Of a DNA stretch of 64,000 nucleotides, positions 13,598 to 26,400 are shown in pieces. The notes under the pieces were generated by a model. It was not told the DNA's origin. It saw only the letters and a list, made by a program, of their open reading frames with translations, and made no database searches. Numbering within the stretch: the stretch's first letter is position 1; each line of letters begins with the position of its first letter. The position numbers and the translations under genes are program-made. The DNA lies in assembly GCA_014706295.1 (NCBI GenBank), contig JACSVZ010000014.1, positions 73,318,435 through 73,382,434 of the forward strand, given 5' to 3'. The DNA comes from Lycocorax pyrrhopterus obiensis (taxonomy: Eukaryota > Chordata > Aves > Passeriformes > Paradisaeidae).

Positions 13598-14727
13598 AGA
13601 ATCACAGAATCACACACCAAGTGGTTTGGGTGGGGAGGGGCTTTAAAGCCCATCCTGTTCCCACCCCTGCCATGGGCAGGGACACCTTCCACTGCCCCAG
13701 GCTGCTCCAAGCCCCAATGTCCAGCCTGGCCTTGGCCACTGCCAGGGATCCACGGGCAGCCACAGCTGCTCTGGGCACCCTGTGCCAGGGCCTCAGCACC
13801 AGCACCTGGCCTTGTTAAACCTCCTGAGACTCCCACGGGCCGTTTCTGGAACTTTTCCAACTCCCTCCGGATGGCCCCATCCCTCAGGGGTGTCACTGCC
13901 TGGTGCCACCTGCATGGACCCCTGAGGGACACCACTGGTCACTGATGTCCATCAGAACTTGACTTATTTTGCACCAGCCTCTGGATGTGCCCATCCAGCC
14001 AATTCCCAATCCACATAAGTCAAATCCATCTCTCTCCAACGTGCAGGGCAGGATGTTGTGGGGGACTCTGTCGAAGGCTTTGCAGCAGTTCAGGTAAATG
14101 CTGTCTGCAGCTCTTCCCTTGTCCACTGATGGCATCACTGCATCAGGGAAGGCCACGGTGTTGGTCAGGCAGGACTTGCCCTTGGTGAGGCCGTGCTGCC
14201 TGTCCCGAGTCACCTCCTGTACTCCCCCTGACTCAGCAGAGCTTCCAGGAGGGGCTGTCGCAGGATCGTCCCAGGCACAGAGGGAGGCTGACAGGGCAGA
14301 GTTCCCAGGGCCCTCCTTTCCACCCTTTTTAAAGAAGGGGACAATGTTTCCCTTTTTCCAGTCACCTGGGACTTCACCTGACTGCCAGGACTTTTCCAAT
14401 ATTCTGGAGAGTGGCTTGGCGACTCCGACCTTCTGTCTGACAGACCTGTAGAAGCCTTTGCTGTTATTCCGTGTGTCCCTTGAGAGGTTCCAAAGCTCCA
14501 GCTTTGCCTTGTCCTTCCTCACCCCATCCCTACCTCCCCACTTTCACCTCCACTCTCTTCCCAGGCCACCTCTCCTTTTCCACTGCCTGTGCATTTGCTT
14601 CTGTGCCTTTCCTTTTTCCAGCAGGTCCCTGCTCCTTGGTCTCTTGCCTTCCTTGCCAGGTGCTTGCTCCTGTGGATCACTAGCTCTTGAGCTCTATGGA
14701 AGGCTTCCTTAAAGATCCTTAAGATAC
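13598..14727 (-). mobile_element. CR1 LINE, decayed copy with RT remnants and internal deletions
   Basis: Read on the minus strand, the piece begins near 14727 with FKEAFHRAQEL, matching the region before the reverse transcriptase in CR1 ORF2. A frame change near 14520 leads to KGFYRSVRQK, which jumps directly to VAKPLSRILEKSWQSGEVPG and then DWKKGNIVPFFKKG. QHGLTKGKSCLTN and VDKGRAADSIYLNCCKAF follow, with the catalytic YxDD region missing. It then reaches the non-coding 3' tail, ending at 13598 in the reverse complement of the CR1 terminal repeat (AGAATCACAGAATCAC). At least two internal deletions and several frameshifts are evident, so it cannot transpose. Full-length CR1 is about 4.5 kb; this copy is about 1.1 kb. 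A minus-strand frame of 209 codons (13893-14522) is part of this element, not a host gene. Confidence 0.93.
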
Positions 14728-17700
14728 TTCTGTTTAACACAGAATCAATTAGTTACTGGTATCACATCAGCTGTAATAGTTTATTTTAGAAAACACCACC
14801 ATAGATTTATATTGAAATTCAAGGATATTCTCTCAATTTTGGACCCTCACAGTTCTTAAGTGCCCCTTGCTGAAATGGAATATTCCACTTCTCTAGGAGG
14901 TCATTAGAAAAAACTTTTTGTCTCAGGTACCTTCCCCTAACCTGCACCACAAGTGGGCAGGGTAAGGTGACCAGATGGCACCTCCTCACCTTGTGGATGA
15001 AATGAGGTGTCAAGAAAATGTTTGTTTATTTCTGAACTTGACTGCCTTTTCCTTATTTTTTTTCCCCTTTCCACTTTTCTTCAAGTGTTTTGTGTTCTTG
15101 GGTCCTTAAACCAAGCAGAAGTTTTCTGGGACCTTAAAAATAATAAACAATCCTACACACAGGCCTGCTGCAGTTACCTCCAGTCATGAGTACAACATGT
15201 GGTCTCTCAAAGAGATAATGTGATTAAAAGGGTTGGATGTGGGGCTGGGAGCTCTGGGGTTCCCTCCCTGCAACCCCTGTTGTCATTGTCTTGCCTTGTT
15301 AACATTTTTCCCCAAACCTGCTTTCCTGTAAGATGGGGAAATGAATGTTGTCATCTCCAAAAATTTTTAATGGTCCTAAATATTAAAGAATGTACATTAT
15401 TAGCATTATATATAGAAATTGATGGAAACAATCTAATTTGAGTTACTATCTTTGCTCTGGTCAAATTTTCAAAAACCACTTTACCTTAGTTTTCTCAGTC
15501 TTCTGTTTTTTCCCCTGTTCTGTGCTGCTGGAACCAGAGTTTGACATTAATATTTTGGGGCAGGTTTTCAGCCAGGGCAACACAGTGTAGCCTGATCAAA
15601 GGCAAAAGGAGTACAACAATATTTACAGTTCTGTTTGCTAGGAATTTATCTGGAGTTATTTTGGTCACAAGAGCCTATGACCATGTTGCACAAGAGTGTT
15701 ACAAAATACTTGGTGTGGGAACACAGGCATGACCATCTTTAGCACTTTTTTCAACTTTTAGGAGAGTGGCAGATATAGAAGAGACTTTTGTGCAAAAAAA
15801 CCAGAAGCTGGAACAAACTTTCTATTAATATTGTTTTTTTGTTTTAATTGATGATTTTGTATTACAGTTTGGGTAAAACTGTTGTCACAACCCCACCCCT
15901 CCCATCTAAAACCACGAAGGGGGTTGCATTTGTTAATTTTTGGTTATTTCAATACAGATGTATAAAATTTTGCTTCACAAGATGTCAGAGTCGAAAGGAA
16001 TATACTCCATATGAAAATGCTCCATCTTCAATCGGTTCTGGCAGTTTTCTGAATGTCCATTGTGAAATTAGTTATGGTTAATAAATGGCCATATAAGCAT
16101 GATTAACTCTCCACCACCATTAATGATCAAACCTCTTGCCACTGTGTTTCTTTAATTCTGTTACAGTCCACATTAATTTCACTTGATGGTCACAGTTTTC
16201 CATGTCTCAGCTGGGATCTCACAGATCATTTCTGGACTGACATCAGTGTTTTCCAGTGCTTTACCAAAATTACTTCGAATTTTAGATTACTGTTTGCTTT
16301 CATGGTCTCATAATCACTCTTTATTGTTATACATTTATTCTGCCATAGATTGATTAAAGATATATTCTGTTAATCTGTAGGTGTGCTATCCATTTCCCAG
16401 TTAACACTTGAAAAATTTTATCCCTTTGAGGGTCATCCTGTCCATCTGTTTCCTCACCAGTGATGTTCTGTTCCTTCACTACTGAGAGCTCCAACTTCAT
16501 GGAATTGCCGAATTTTATTGGTAACACTCCTGCAGTGCCCATAAATGTACAAATATCTTTCACCTTCCCTGTGTTTCCCAGTGTTCCGTGAAGGGTTTGC
16601 ACAGGTCATCATGGATCGACCTCCTTTGGTCACAGACAGGCTTGGGCTGGAAGAGTTGTGACTGTTTTTTGACGTTTTATTTAGAAAATAACTTAGGAAT
16701 GTGCAGAGTAGAGAAAATACTCTGTGTTTTCCCAAGCTGAAAGGTGTCATGAATAAAAGGGAATATAATTCTGACAGAGGCAAAAGTTTTTCTTTCTTAA
16801 CATTGCTGACACCTTACTCTTTTAAAAGCCTCAGCCATAAAGCAGGCTGGCTCCTGGTATCTCAGTGAATGACAGATTTCAAAGCATGAGTTGTTTATTT
16901 TCTTAATAATAATAAATAGTTTGGTTTATATACTAGGAGAGTCTGAATAGTAAGGCCTTAATGATCTACGTATTTACATCTGTTGGCAGAAAAAAAGATT
17001 ATTACAGTGAATTTTAGTTTTAATTAAGTTTTGCCTAATATTTACAAACAGCAACAAAATAAGGGTGCCACACATAATTAATTTAGTCCCACTAAAATGG
17101 TAACATTTGCAGGTTCTGACAAGTGTCCATCTGTCCAGATGCTTATGCTGTACTTTAATCTGGTTTATAATGTCCACTTACAAGTTCTTCACTCAAAATA
17201 GATTTTAGCACAAAATCAAGAGATGAAATCTTGGCCAGGCTCACATCCAAACTTCTCCTAACATCCCTAAGTTCAGAATTTACAAGGATTTTGTACTGAA
17301 TTCTTACAGCCCTGTCCTTGGGTATCAGAGTCCTTAAATCCAGTAGCATAAGGTTTTAAAGCTCTTCTTTACGAGATATTTTCATGTCAGAGCCATTGAA
17401 TCCGTTTCTTTCATTTAACAGTCTCAAAACAAAAAAACAACCCCAGACCCACAAAAACAACCCATAAGCATGCCTTTGAAAAGGATAAAAAGAAAATTCT
17501 AGTTACTGCTGGCAGGCTGTGGGGTGGAGTGGCCAGTGAGGTCCTGGGTTGGATCAGCTGCACTGACAGTGGTTGTTGGGGGACCCCTGCCAAAACTGGC
17601 ATATGGAGGGACAAGAGGGGACATTGTGCTGCATATAAGCTGCTTCGGAGCAGAACTGCTGAAGAGTCTGGTGTGCATTTCATTTTTCTGCATCATTTTT

Positions 17701-18257
17701 ACTTACACAACTTCTACATGCTTCAACACTTTTCCCCCCACCATATAAAATAGCCATTAATTTTATTTCTTTATGTATAGTAAAAGAAAATAAGAAACTT
17801 TGATTCAAGAGTAAGCTACCCTAAGAAATCATATCTGTTAATTATTTAATTTGGAGCTGTGAATTTTATTACAATGTTTTTACCTAGTTCCTTTCTTCCC
17901 AGTGAAATGGGATTTTAAATTCCACTTGCTGTACCTTGGATGGGATTGGTGCAGTTGAAGCCTTCTGTTAGTTCCATGAGAAACCTGAAATATACGAACA
18001 GGTTTGTTATACTTTGCAGCCTGGAACTCTCCCTCCAGGTCTTTGATCATTTTCTTGCCTCTCAAATGTAGTGTGTTCAATGAGTCTAAAGATTCTCATA
18101 TAGCAATTCATTTCCTCCTCTAATTTAAAAAGAAAATGACAGTGTAAATGACATGCACAGAGAGCATGTTTTGTATATTTTCAGGTTGTATATGTAGTGA
18201 AAATTAAATGGGCAAAATATTTGAGAAATCAGTTCTACTGGGTGATTTGACCTAAAC
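14728..18257. other. Non-coding, presumed SSBP2 intron
   Basis: No gene recognised. The frames seen are short and do not look conserved. A minus-strand frame at 17155-17349 has protein-like wording but is only 64 codons long and I cannot place it. Confidence 0.6.
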
Positions 18258-18487
18258 AAGGTTGGAGCAGAACATAGGAAATTCCAGATAAAAATAAGGA
18301 AAACCTTTTTTACAGCAACTGTGACAAAACTCTGGCACAGATTGTCCAGAGAAGCTGTGGTGTCACTTTTTGGGATATTCAGAGCTTGTCTGGTCAAGTC
18401 TCTGCTCAGTTGATCCAGCCTTGGGAAGGCTGGAGTAGAGGAATTCAAGGAGTCTCCTCCAACCTAAATTACTTGGTGATCCTGTAG
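18258..18487 (+). mobile_element. CR1 LINE 3' fragment, sense orientation
   Basis: The + strand carries GGTTGGAGCAGAACATAGG, then CTGGCACAGATTGTCCAGAG and AGCTGTGGTGTCAC, and ends with GTCTCCTCCAACCTAAATTA and a degraded TGATCCTGTAG. These are diverged forms of the CR1 3' tail (compare 'gttgcccagagaggctgtgg' and 'cccttccaacctaaat'). About 230 bp remains. It is more diverged than the copy at 7698, suggesting an older insertion. Confidence 0.85.
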
Positions 18488-21400
18488 TAATTCTTAAAAA
18501 TGGGGATATTTGTTCTCAGTGCTTTTAAAAAAAAATAATCCATGTAATATTAGTTTTATTTGGCTTATTTCCTTCTGTGGGACACCTTGAAAGAATTACT
18601 TTTAGTTCACTGCATCTTCACCTGTTGTCTCTGGCTGTCCCACACTGACGAAAGTGATGATTCTGGGATAACTTGCCTGATTTTGAGGGCTTTTACATGA
18701 TTTTACACGTGTAAGAAAAGCTCTGACTGGGCAGTAGCAAGAGTTGAAAGTGGCAGCTCTTGAAGTGGACACTTCTGCAGCTTATCTTGGGCATTAAGAA
18801 CAACTAGTACAGTAAAATTGTACCTCTGAAGAATTCACAGACAATTACTGAAGTTTTCAGTGTAGTGTGTTACTAGGAATAAAGCACAATGTCATGTTTA
18901 ACAGTGTTACACAGAGATGTAGATGTAATTATATGTGAATTTTAAAATGAATATACAAATTAAAATACAAATGTAAAGGTATGCATCATAAACCACAGCT
19001 GGATTGAATGAAAGCCACACCATTCATACAGTAATGTTTTATGTCAGAATGACAAATCCTAATTGAGATTGCTGCAAGTATTTGCATTAGTACTTCTTGC
19101 TTACAATCTTAAGCTCTCTAAACCATTCTGCTTTAGTTATGATGCTGCTCACCTGTGTTCTACACAGTTATCATTCTTAGGTTCACCTGTTTTTGATTGT
19201 GAAAGACGTAAAATAATGTCATGATTAAAAACCTCAACCATTTCATCAACTCAAGATAGCTATTTATACGAATCTTAAATTTGGCAAAGGGTGACAAAGT
19301 ACTAAGACACCTCGGCTGCATTAAAGATTCGTAGTTAAAAAAAAAAAAGTCAGTGATGTTTCATCTACTTAGGTAGCACATTTCAGGGAAAATATCAGTA
19401 TGTGGTGGATCTGCAGGATTGTAACATGAAATGATCTCTTGTGCCCCTGTAAAAGTACAGCTGCTTTATTGAGTTCGAGTAGTAGAATTTTTTTAGAGTC
19501 TTTGGAACTGTATGTATTTGTGAGAATCTTACATTTAGCTACTGTTGGAGATTTTTCCTCCAAATCAAATCCATGAAAATTTAGAGGGAGCAGAAGCAAC
19601 AGCATCCAAATGCTGTTTGTATGAGCAGACTCAGACATTTCTGCCTCCCTGCTCCCTGCTCTGCTGCCTGGCTGCTGAAATCTCTCTAAGGTCACACCAA
19701 AAAAGGGTATTTGCTGAGTTTGATATGAAATCATCTTGGATATCCGAACATCAAGTCCTAAGTGGTTAAAAGAATCAGCAGGGACCTGCTTATTGATGTA
19801 ATCGTGCAGTCTTTCCTGAGGGGAACTACTCCTACCATACTTACCTTGAAACAGAGTTATAAATCTTCTAAGTAATCATTTATTACGGAAATAAACCCAA
19901 TTCCCTGAAAACAGGAGTTGTAAAGTGAGTTGCTGTAACATTGTGTGCTGCCATCCTGTCACATGTTCTGTTATTTTGGGTGATGGTTTACATTATTTTC
20001 ATTATCTTTTGTCTCTAGATATGTCCTTTATTTAAAAATACAGAGGTTACAGATGAGATCAACTCAGGATTTTCTTAGGCCTCACCAAGGACTGTATTTT
20101 TCTAATAAATCGGTGATAGGTAGCACAGGTGTAATTAATTTTAACTTCAGAAGACACAGTCTCTAAGTACCATTAAACACTTTATACTGCCATTACAATG
20201 ACAATAATGAGCTTTAATTTATTGTCACTTTAAATTTTGGCTATCTTATCTAGCAGCACTAAAAGAAATCCTCCTCTGTTTAAAAATACTCAGCCACAGC
20301 TGTTGCTTTACCCGTATGGAAAAAAACCATCACAAAGATTCTGACAAGAAGAGGTTGAGATGCTGCATTTTGGGCTTAAATTTGTTCTTTTGATTGTTGG
20401 GTAAAGGCACAAGGAGGTTTGGTTTGAATACTTGCATAAAATAATGAAATTTTACCTTAATGTTATAAATTGTACAAGGAGTACACTAGGCATGGTGTGG
20501 TTTGGAAACACAATTAGCCTGGAACAAAAAAAAAAGTGCTGGGAAGAAAGGTGAAAATATAGATGGAGTTACGTGCAGGAGGCAGACGAATACAAGGTGA
20601 GAAGTTTCAACCATTTAAATAAAAGTAAGGATGGAATCAGAGGAATCTCAGTGTTTCTAATTGCCATCAACACTCCTTTGCTCTAGATAATTGGCTTCTT
20701 TTCTCACTGTAACTCTCTTTTATTCACTGCTTCTTCTGAATTTGTGGGGAAATGTCAGAGTTCTCCATTCCCTGTCATGTTGCAGTGCTTGGTGTGGAGC
20801 TGTCGAAGACAAGAGTTTTGAGTATTGTTGAGCAAATAATGACACTGGTTTTGGTTTGGCAGTAATGTAAAACCAATAGACTTTGAATTCCCCAATCACA
20901 CGTTATTCCAAGGCCAGTAATGTTCACGTAGAACCTTGAATACCAGCAATTTGTAGGCTCTAATCCGTGTAATGAGTCCCACACACTGATTGTGTTCAAG
21001 TCTTGTTTGTATGAGTAAAAAAATGGATTTTCCATACGTGATTAATGGTGTCACATGCCTCAGAGTGTGCATGCTGAAAAGAAAATTCAGAAAAGAAAAT
21101 AAACTAGGTTATCTATCTTCTTTTATGAAAGACTATAGTGATTTATAACTCCAAAATCCCAAGTTGGAGCTTTGCTTCCCATAACTCCAAGAACTTCAGT
21201 GTGGGTTATTTACATTATGTTAGTAGCCATTAATTAGAAACTGATGAAAGATTGTGATGGGGGTTAGAAAAAGATGTAATTTGTTTAAATATGACCTAAA
21301 GGACATCCACTTTGGATGATTAGCAACAACAAGTACATGATGTTTTGTTACTTGCAGTATCTCGAGTCTTAGGGTAGAAATTCCCATGAGTGAACTTTAC

Positions 21401-22535
21401 AGACTTTAGAAAACTCAATAGAAATATCAAGTAAAATTTTCTCCAGTTTCAAATTGTTCCATGACAGGCTTGTGAAATTACAAATAAATTGAGGTTTTAT
21501 TTTGTTAATTTTGAAGCACGACTTGGATAGAATCTGTGTTATTTGGGCATGATGTATATTACACTTTGAAATTTTTATTAGTCTTACAAAAGTCAGCTGT
21601 TGACAGTGAACTGTGTCAGGTTTTCATCTTTTAAGTTATTTAAAATGAGATTTCTGCTCATGTTCTCACTGAACAACCAAAATGCTATTTTCCCAAGAAG
21701 TTAAAGCACACCCACAGAAATCTGCTATTGCATTTACAACATCATTTGGGGTTTTTTGAAAGTCCATAGAGAGGGGAGAAGATTGTGGAGCAGAAAACCA
21801 CCATTATGGTTATTCATTTTGATAATTACAGCTATTGTAAAAAAAGAATTGTACTGAGTGTCTGTGTCTCATGAGCCCCTTCCATAAACTGTGTTTTTTT
21901 CTGGCCTTAGAAGTGAAGTTGAGAAGAATTGGCCTCCCAAAACCATGGGCAGCCTCATGGGCTATTCCAAGTGGTTTTGCAAGGAATACACTTGAAATAA
22001 TTACAGTCTTGGATTGCTAGCCAGGTGTAGCAATTTAAAGTTTGAGATGGGGGTTGAAATTAATCCCCAGATTAGCAGCAGCTCTGTTACCACCTTTGGA
22101 AAATTTGTTTCTGGGTAAATACCTGTCAATGCAGCAAAACCACTGACTGCCTAAACTCTCCTGGGAAAGCAGAGTGAAATGTCTGTGCCCTAGGAGGGAG
22201 CCTGGATTTTTCCCCCAGTTGTACTCCCTAGTAGCTTTATTTTTGTGAGGCAGGAAAGGTTCTGTGTGGCTGTGGGAATGGAGCTGCTGTGACCACCAGG
22301 TCCATTTCCTTCCCTGCGTCATTTTCAGCAGAGACTCAGATCATTCTGAACAGCTCCAGATGCAGCACGGGTCACCAGAACAAATTGCATTTAAATATAT
22401 TCTTATTATCTGCTGAAGTTTTTAAAAAATCAATTTCTAGGCTTGTCTGCCCGTATATTTCACAATGACTAATAGGTATTTCTCCACCACCATCAGAGAC
22501 TTGTGCAGCTCCCCAGTCCCATCACCACTGCTCCT

Positions 22536-23033
22536 CTAGCAGCAAGAAGGTTCTGTTGTACCAAATCCTCTTGGATTTCGGCTGGTTTTGTGAAGCTTTT
22601 TACACTGGGCCCTGCCACGCATAGGTTGACCAAGTCCAAGTGTACTTTTTGAGTGTCTTGGAGTCAATAAGCCAACGTGGTCACTGGAAGGAGTTGAAAC
22701 TGAGACCTGAGAGTCTTCTTCTGCCTCCCTTCTTATTTTGGTTGTTTGGCAGTTTTTTGTAGCTCTTCTCCTGCTTTGTGGAGGCTGAAAGTCCTGGTCC
22801 TTCAGAGGAATATTTCTTGAGGTTGTGTCTACTGGAGCTGGGAGTCGAGCAAGCAGACATCTTCCATTCCCATTTTCACCATATAAACATGTTGCAGCAG
22901 GAATGTTCTTGAGACAGTCTGTAACTAAAACCCTTAAAAGCTCCTATTTCATCTGCTCATTGGTCAGGCTGGTGTTCCTTTCCATCAGCCTGGTTTCCTG
23001 CTGATCCACGGCTGACCTGGATCCAGGTGGTTT
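22536..23033 (-). pseudogene. Unidentified protein-like frame with one stop, possible decayed retrocopy
   Basis: On the minus strand a single frame runs from 23033 to a TAG at 22536-22538, 166 codons, interrupted only by TAG at 22944-22946. The 135 codons after that stop are open but lack an early ATG. The wording looks like a protein: DQQETRLMERNTSLTNEQMK (charged, coiled-coil-like), then CLLARLPAPVDTTSRNIPL, QPPQSRRRATKNCQ, RREAEEDSQVS and LLTPRHSKSTLGLGQPMRG (basic, Ser/Pro-rich). I do not recognise the family. No splice sites or poly-A tail were evident. It may be an old retrocopy of a host mRNA, an exon of an antisense gene, or a chance frame. Confidence 0.35.
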
Positions 23034-23363
23034 CTACCACAGCTTTGCACAGTGCCTCCTAAAGTGCAAAGAAAAACCTTTATTTTTGCTTTAAAACTGC
23101 AAGATTTGAGTAAGATTTTTGTCATTTTGAATTAATCTTCAGCAGTGTTTGGGCAAAACATACTGGACACTCTTCAGATTTTGTTTTCTTTTACATAAAG
23201 ACTTTGACCTTGGTGCAGCAAATAAATGAAATAAATATAATCATTGAGGTCCAGACATGAATCAGGGTGATATGTACATTTGAAAGTCCTGGAAAAGTAG
23301 CCTAAGGCTGACATCAACACTCAGATTCTTCTCAATTTTTTGAGACTTTGTGATTTTTGTGTC

Positions 23364-23470
23364 TTGATTTTCAGTTAGTGTTGGTGTTTTCTATCTTCTT
23401 GTGTGATTTTCATTTTTTGATTTTCAGTTGCTTAGTGTTTTTGGTCTTCTTGTGTGATTTGCCTTTCATT
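23364..23470. repeat. Two-copy tandem repeat, period about 53 bp
   Basis: TTGATTTTCAGTT begins at 23364 and again at 23417. In both copies it is followed by a GTGTT-containing stretch and CTTCTTGTGTGATTT. The copies differ by a few substitutions and small indels. A simple local duplication in non-coding DNA. Confidence 0.8.
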
Positions 23471-26400
23471 GTCATATTTGTCTAGAGATTTTATAACTTT
23501 GCGTATTTGCAAAATCATAGTTTTTATATACTTCTTGGCATTACTTGGTAATTTGTTTTGAAAATTAGACTGGCTTTAGTTGTGCTGAGTGGTGGCCATG
23601 CTCATTGTGATGTGACAAAGATTTTTATCTCTGCTAATAAGTGAAATATGGATACTGGTATAATTTGGATCTAGAAAAATGCAGTATACCTTTGGGATAG
23701 ACTGGTTTCCATGACAACATTTTCTTTTGTATTTTTTAGGCTGGAAATGATGGGCAGAAGCTGTTTTATTCAGCAGTGGTTAGGTCAGTCTTTGGTTTTG
23801 GTTAATAAAAGAACACCAGAATGCCCAAAATTGCTTATCTTGTGGCCTCCATGTAACCTGGCTGCAGCAGAGCAATAGATTGGATGGGCCCAATCCTCAG
23901 GGGAATTGGCTAAATATTGGCAATTGTTTTACACTGATCATTGCTCAGAGTAGAAACAAATGGATAATCTTTCTTTTTCCAGTTCTGTGCTCCTTTAATC
24001 AATCTTTCCAATGCAATAGTCAAGATCGAGGTGCTTTGAGTGCTGTGGGTGCCTTAAAGCAGTGTGAGCCTGGGCTTTTAATTTCAAATATCCTAATGAC
24101 CCAGACTTATTTTTAATCTTTGGCCTTCTAATTTTTTTTTAATCTTTGCTAATCTACTGTAAATTGTGGTCATATCCTGTGCACACACACATATTGCAAA
24201 AACATAAGGTCCCACAATAAATTCTCCCAAATTCTCTCCTCGTGACTCCATCGATGTATTTCTCCCCATGGATGTGAAATGCCTATTGTTGTTAATCAGG
24301 TTCCCATATATCATATATAAGTTTTTTCTTATATAGCTGTAAAATAAATTAAATATAATGATGCAAGTGACCTCGTTTGATGAGAGGAGGTTGCTAATTT
24401 TCTAAATCACTTCAGAGGTGGAGAACTGATTCGCCATATTTCAAAAGAACAGTTCCACCTGCTTTAGTTTCGTTACAAATCCGTAATTTCTACAGCTACA
24501 AAAGGTGTTCACCACCTGTGACTCTGAAGTCTGTCACTGTGCAAGATTTCTTGTGTGAAAACCTTTTTTTTGGGTGTATCCCTTCTCATTATGAAGGCTC
24601 TTCAGATGTTGTCAAGGGTTGTAAGATTTCAGTTTCTTTTTTTTTTTTTTTTAATCTGATCATGGAGGGTGTGAATTGCAGACATGCTTTTAATATTGCT
24701 TCTTCAGATGAAAAAAAGAGCACCTTTTAGATTTAATAGATTTTCATTGATTTTTGTACTTTTCCCATGTAGCCATTAGCACAGCACCTTAGCAGAATGT
24801 GATAATGTTTTAGCATCAGATGAGACTCTGACTTCAGTTATTTATCAGGGATTCATGTGCTCTCAAATAGTTTTGCAGCCTTTGAGAAATCCAAACAGTA
24901 GGTGATAATTAAAAGCTCATTTTTTAAAATAATGTAAAAATGATGTAATGTTTTATAATTTTGTTTTTAGGACTTGCTTTGTATAACTTCAGACTTGTTC
25001 AGTTAAAGACTTAAACATGTCTTCAAACACTAAATTAGGTTTAACTATGAAGAAAAGGCACTATTGATAATTTAATAATCATGGGCATGTTTATACTTTC
25101 CTTTGTATTGTACATTTCCAGGGAGTTCTTTTTCTTTTTGCCTTCCTCTCTTCGGAATTGGAGAAGAACTTACTATTTCATGTTATTTTCAAGCCTATAT
25201 AAACTTCATACCTTCACAATACTGTCCTGAAAAAATATTTTTATTTACCAGCTGGTTTCTTTCCTCTGTGTTTTGATCCTCAGAACACATCATACCAAGG
25301 AATTGGAACACTTGGCTCAGTAGGATTCTTCTTAAAAATGGATTGTTTAGTATTTAATTATTTAAGTTTTGAGCCCTGGTAATCTTAGTATCTTCAGTTT
25401 TGAAGTGAGCGGAGTATCACTGAATTCCTTCAAAAAAGAAATACTGAAGTAAGAGAATCTTTAGGAAGCAACATGAAAAATAATCTTTATCAAACAGAAA
25501 GCCTCACTTTGTTTTTGAGCTTGGATTCACAGACTACTGAGCTGCACAACCAGCCCTGGAATGTCTTTGTGAGGCCAACAAATATGTCTGTTTTATATAT
25601 TTTTGTTCCAAGTGTGGTGCAAAAACATGTCTTTTCAAACTCTGCTTGGATTGTACCCATTACCCAAGGAAGCTTTTTAAGGACTGTTTATTTTACTAAC
25701 ATTGGCCACAATTTTGGTCTTCTGCATACCATGACAGCTATTCATGTAGAATTTACCTTTTTTTCTTTGTTTTAAGGTATTACCACGTATTTAATTGGAA
25801 ATACCTCTTGAAATAGCAGGAGTCATGCACAGTGCTTAATTCCTTTTAAGGTGTGTTTATTGTAACTTGAATATTGAGCAAAATTAACACAAGGTCTTGC
25901 TAACTGAGATGAGTTAATACACAATTCACAGACTGAAATACAGGTAATTCCGTTTGGGCATCACAAAAAGCTGTTTTACTGTGGCAGCAGTAAAAATTGA
26001 ATGTGACTTCAGCTGCTTCTCCCAGAAGAAGAGAAGTGGTACCTTCTTCTGGTCATGGTGATCAACCAGAGCCAAGTATGGTAAAATCCTGCCTTGTCTT
26101 CTATCTTTTCATCGTAATCCTTGACATTTACCCTTTAGTCCCCTCAAATGAGGCTACTTCCAAGTTTCTGGAACAAAAAAAAGAAATCTGGAGATGCCTC
26201 AGTGGGAGGTGTAACATCTTTTAATGCTGACCAAGACCCTTGTGTGCTTGTTGATTTTCCAGAGAGCCCCAGAGGGCCAGCAGTGCTCACACCTGGGCAT
26301 GGCCACAGGGGTCAGGGGTCCAGCTGGAGGCGCTTTCATGGTGCAAAGGTTCGTGCCACAGTCCTTGTATTCCTCCCACCAACACAGTCTTCAAGCAAAT

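Noticed and set aside
13893..14522. 209-codon minus-strand frame as a host gene
   Set aside because: It is a decayed CR1 reverse transcriptase remnant with deletions and frameshifts.
15110..15150. VFWDL wording, which also occurs in an N-terminal SSBP2 exon
   Set aside because: Only five residues match; the flanks (NQAE before, KNNKQ after) do not fit the SSBP2 exon, and the expected splice sites are absent.
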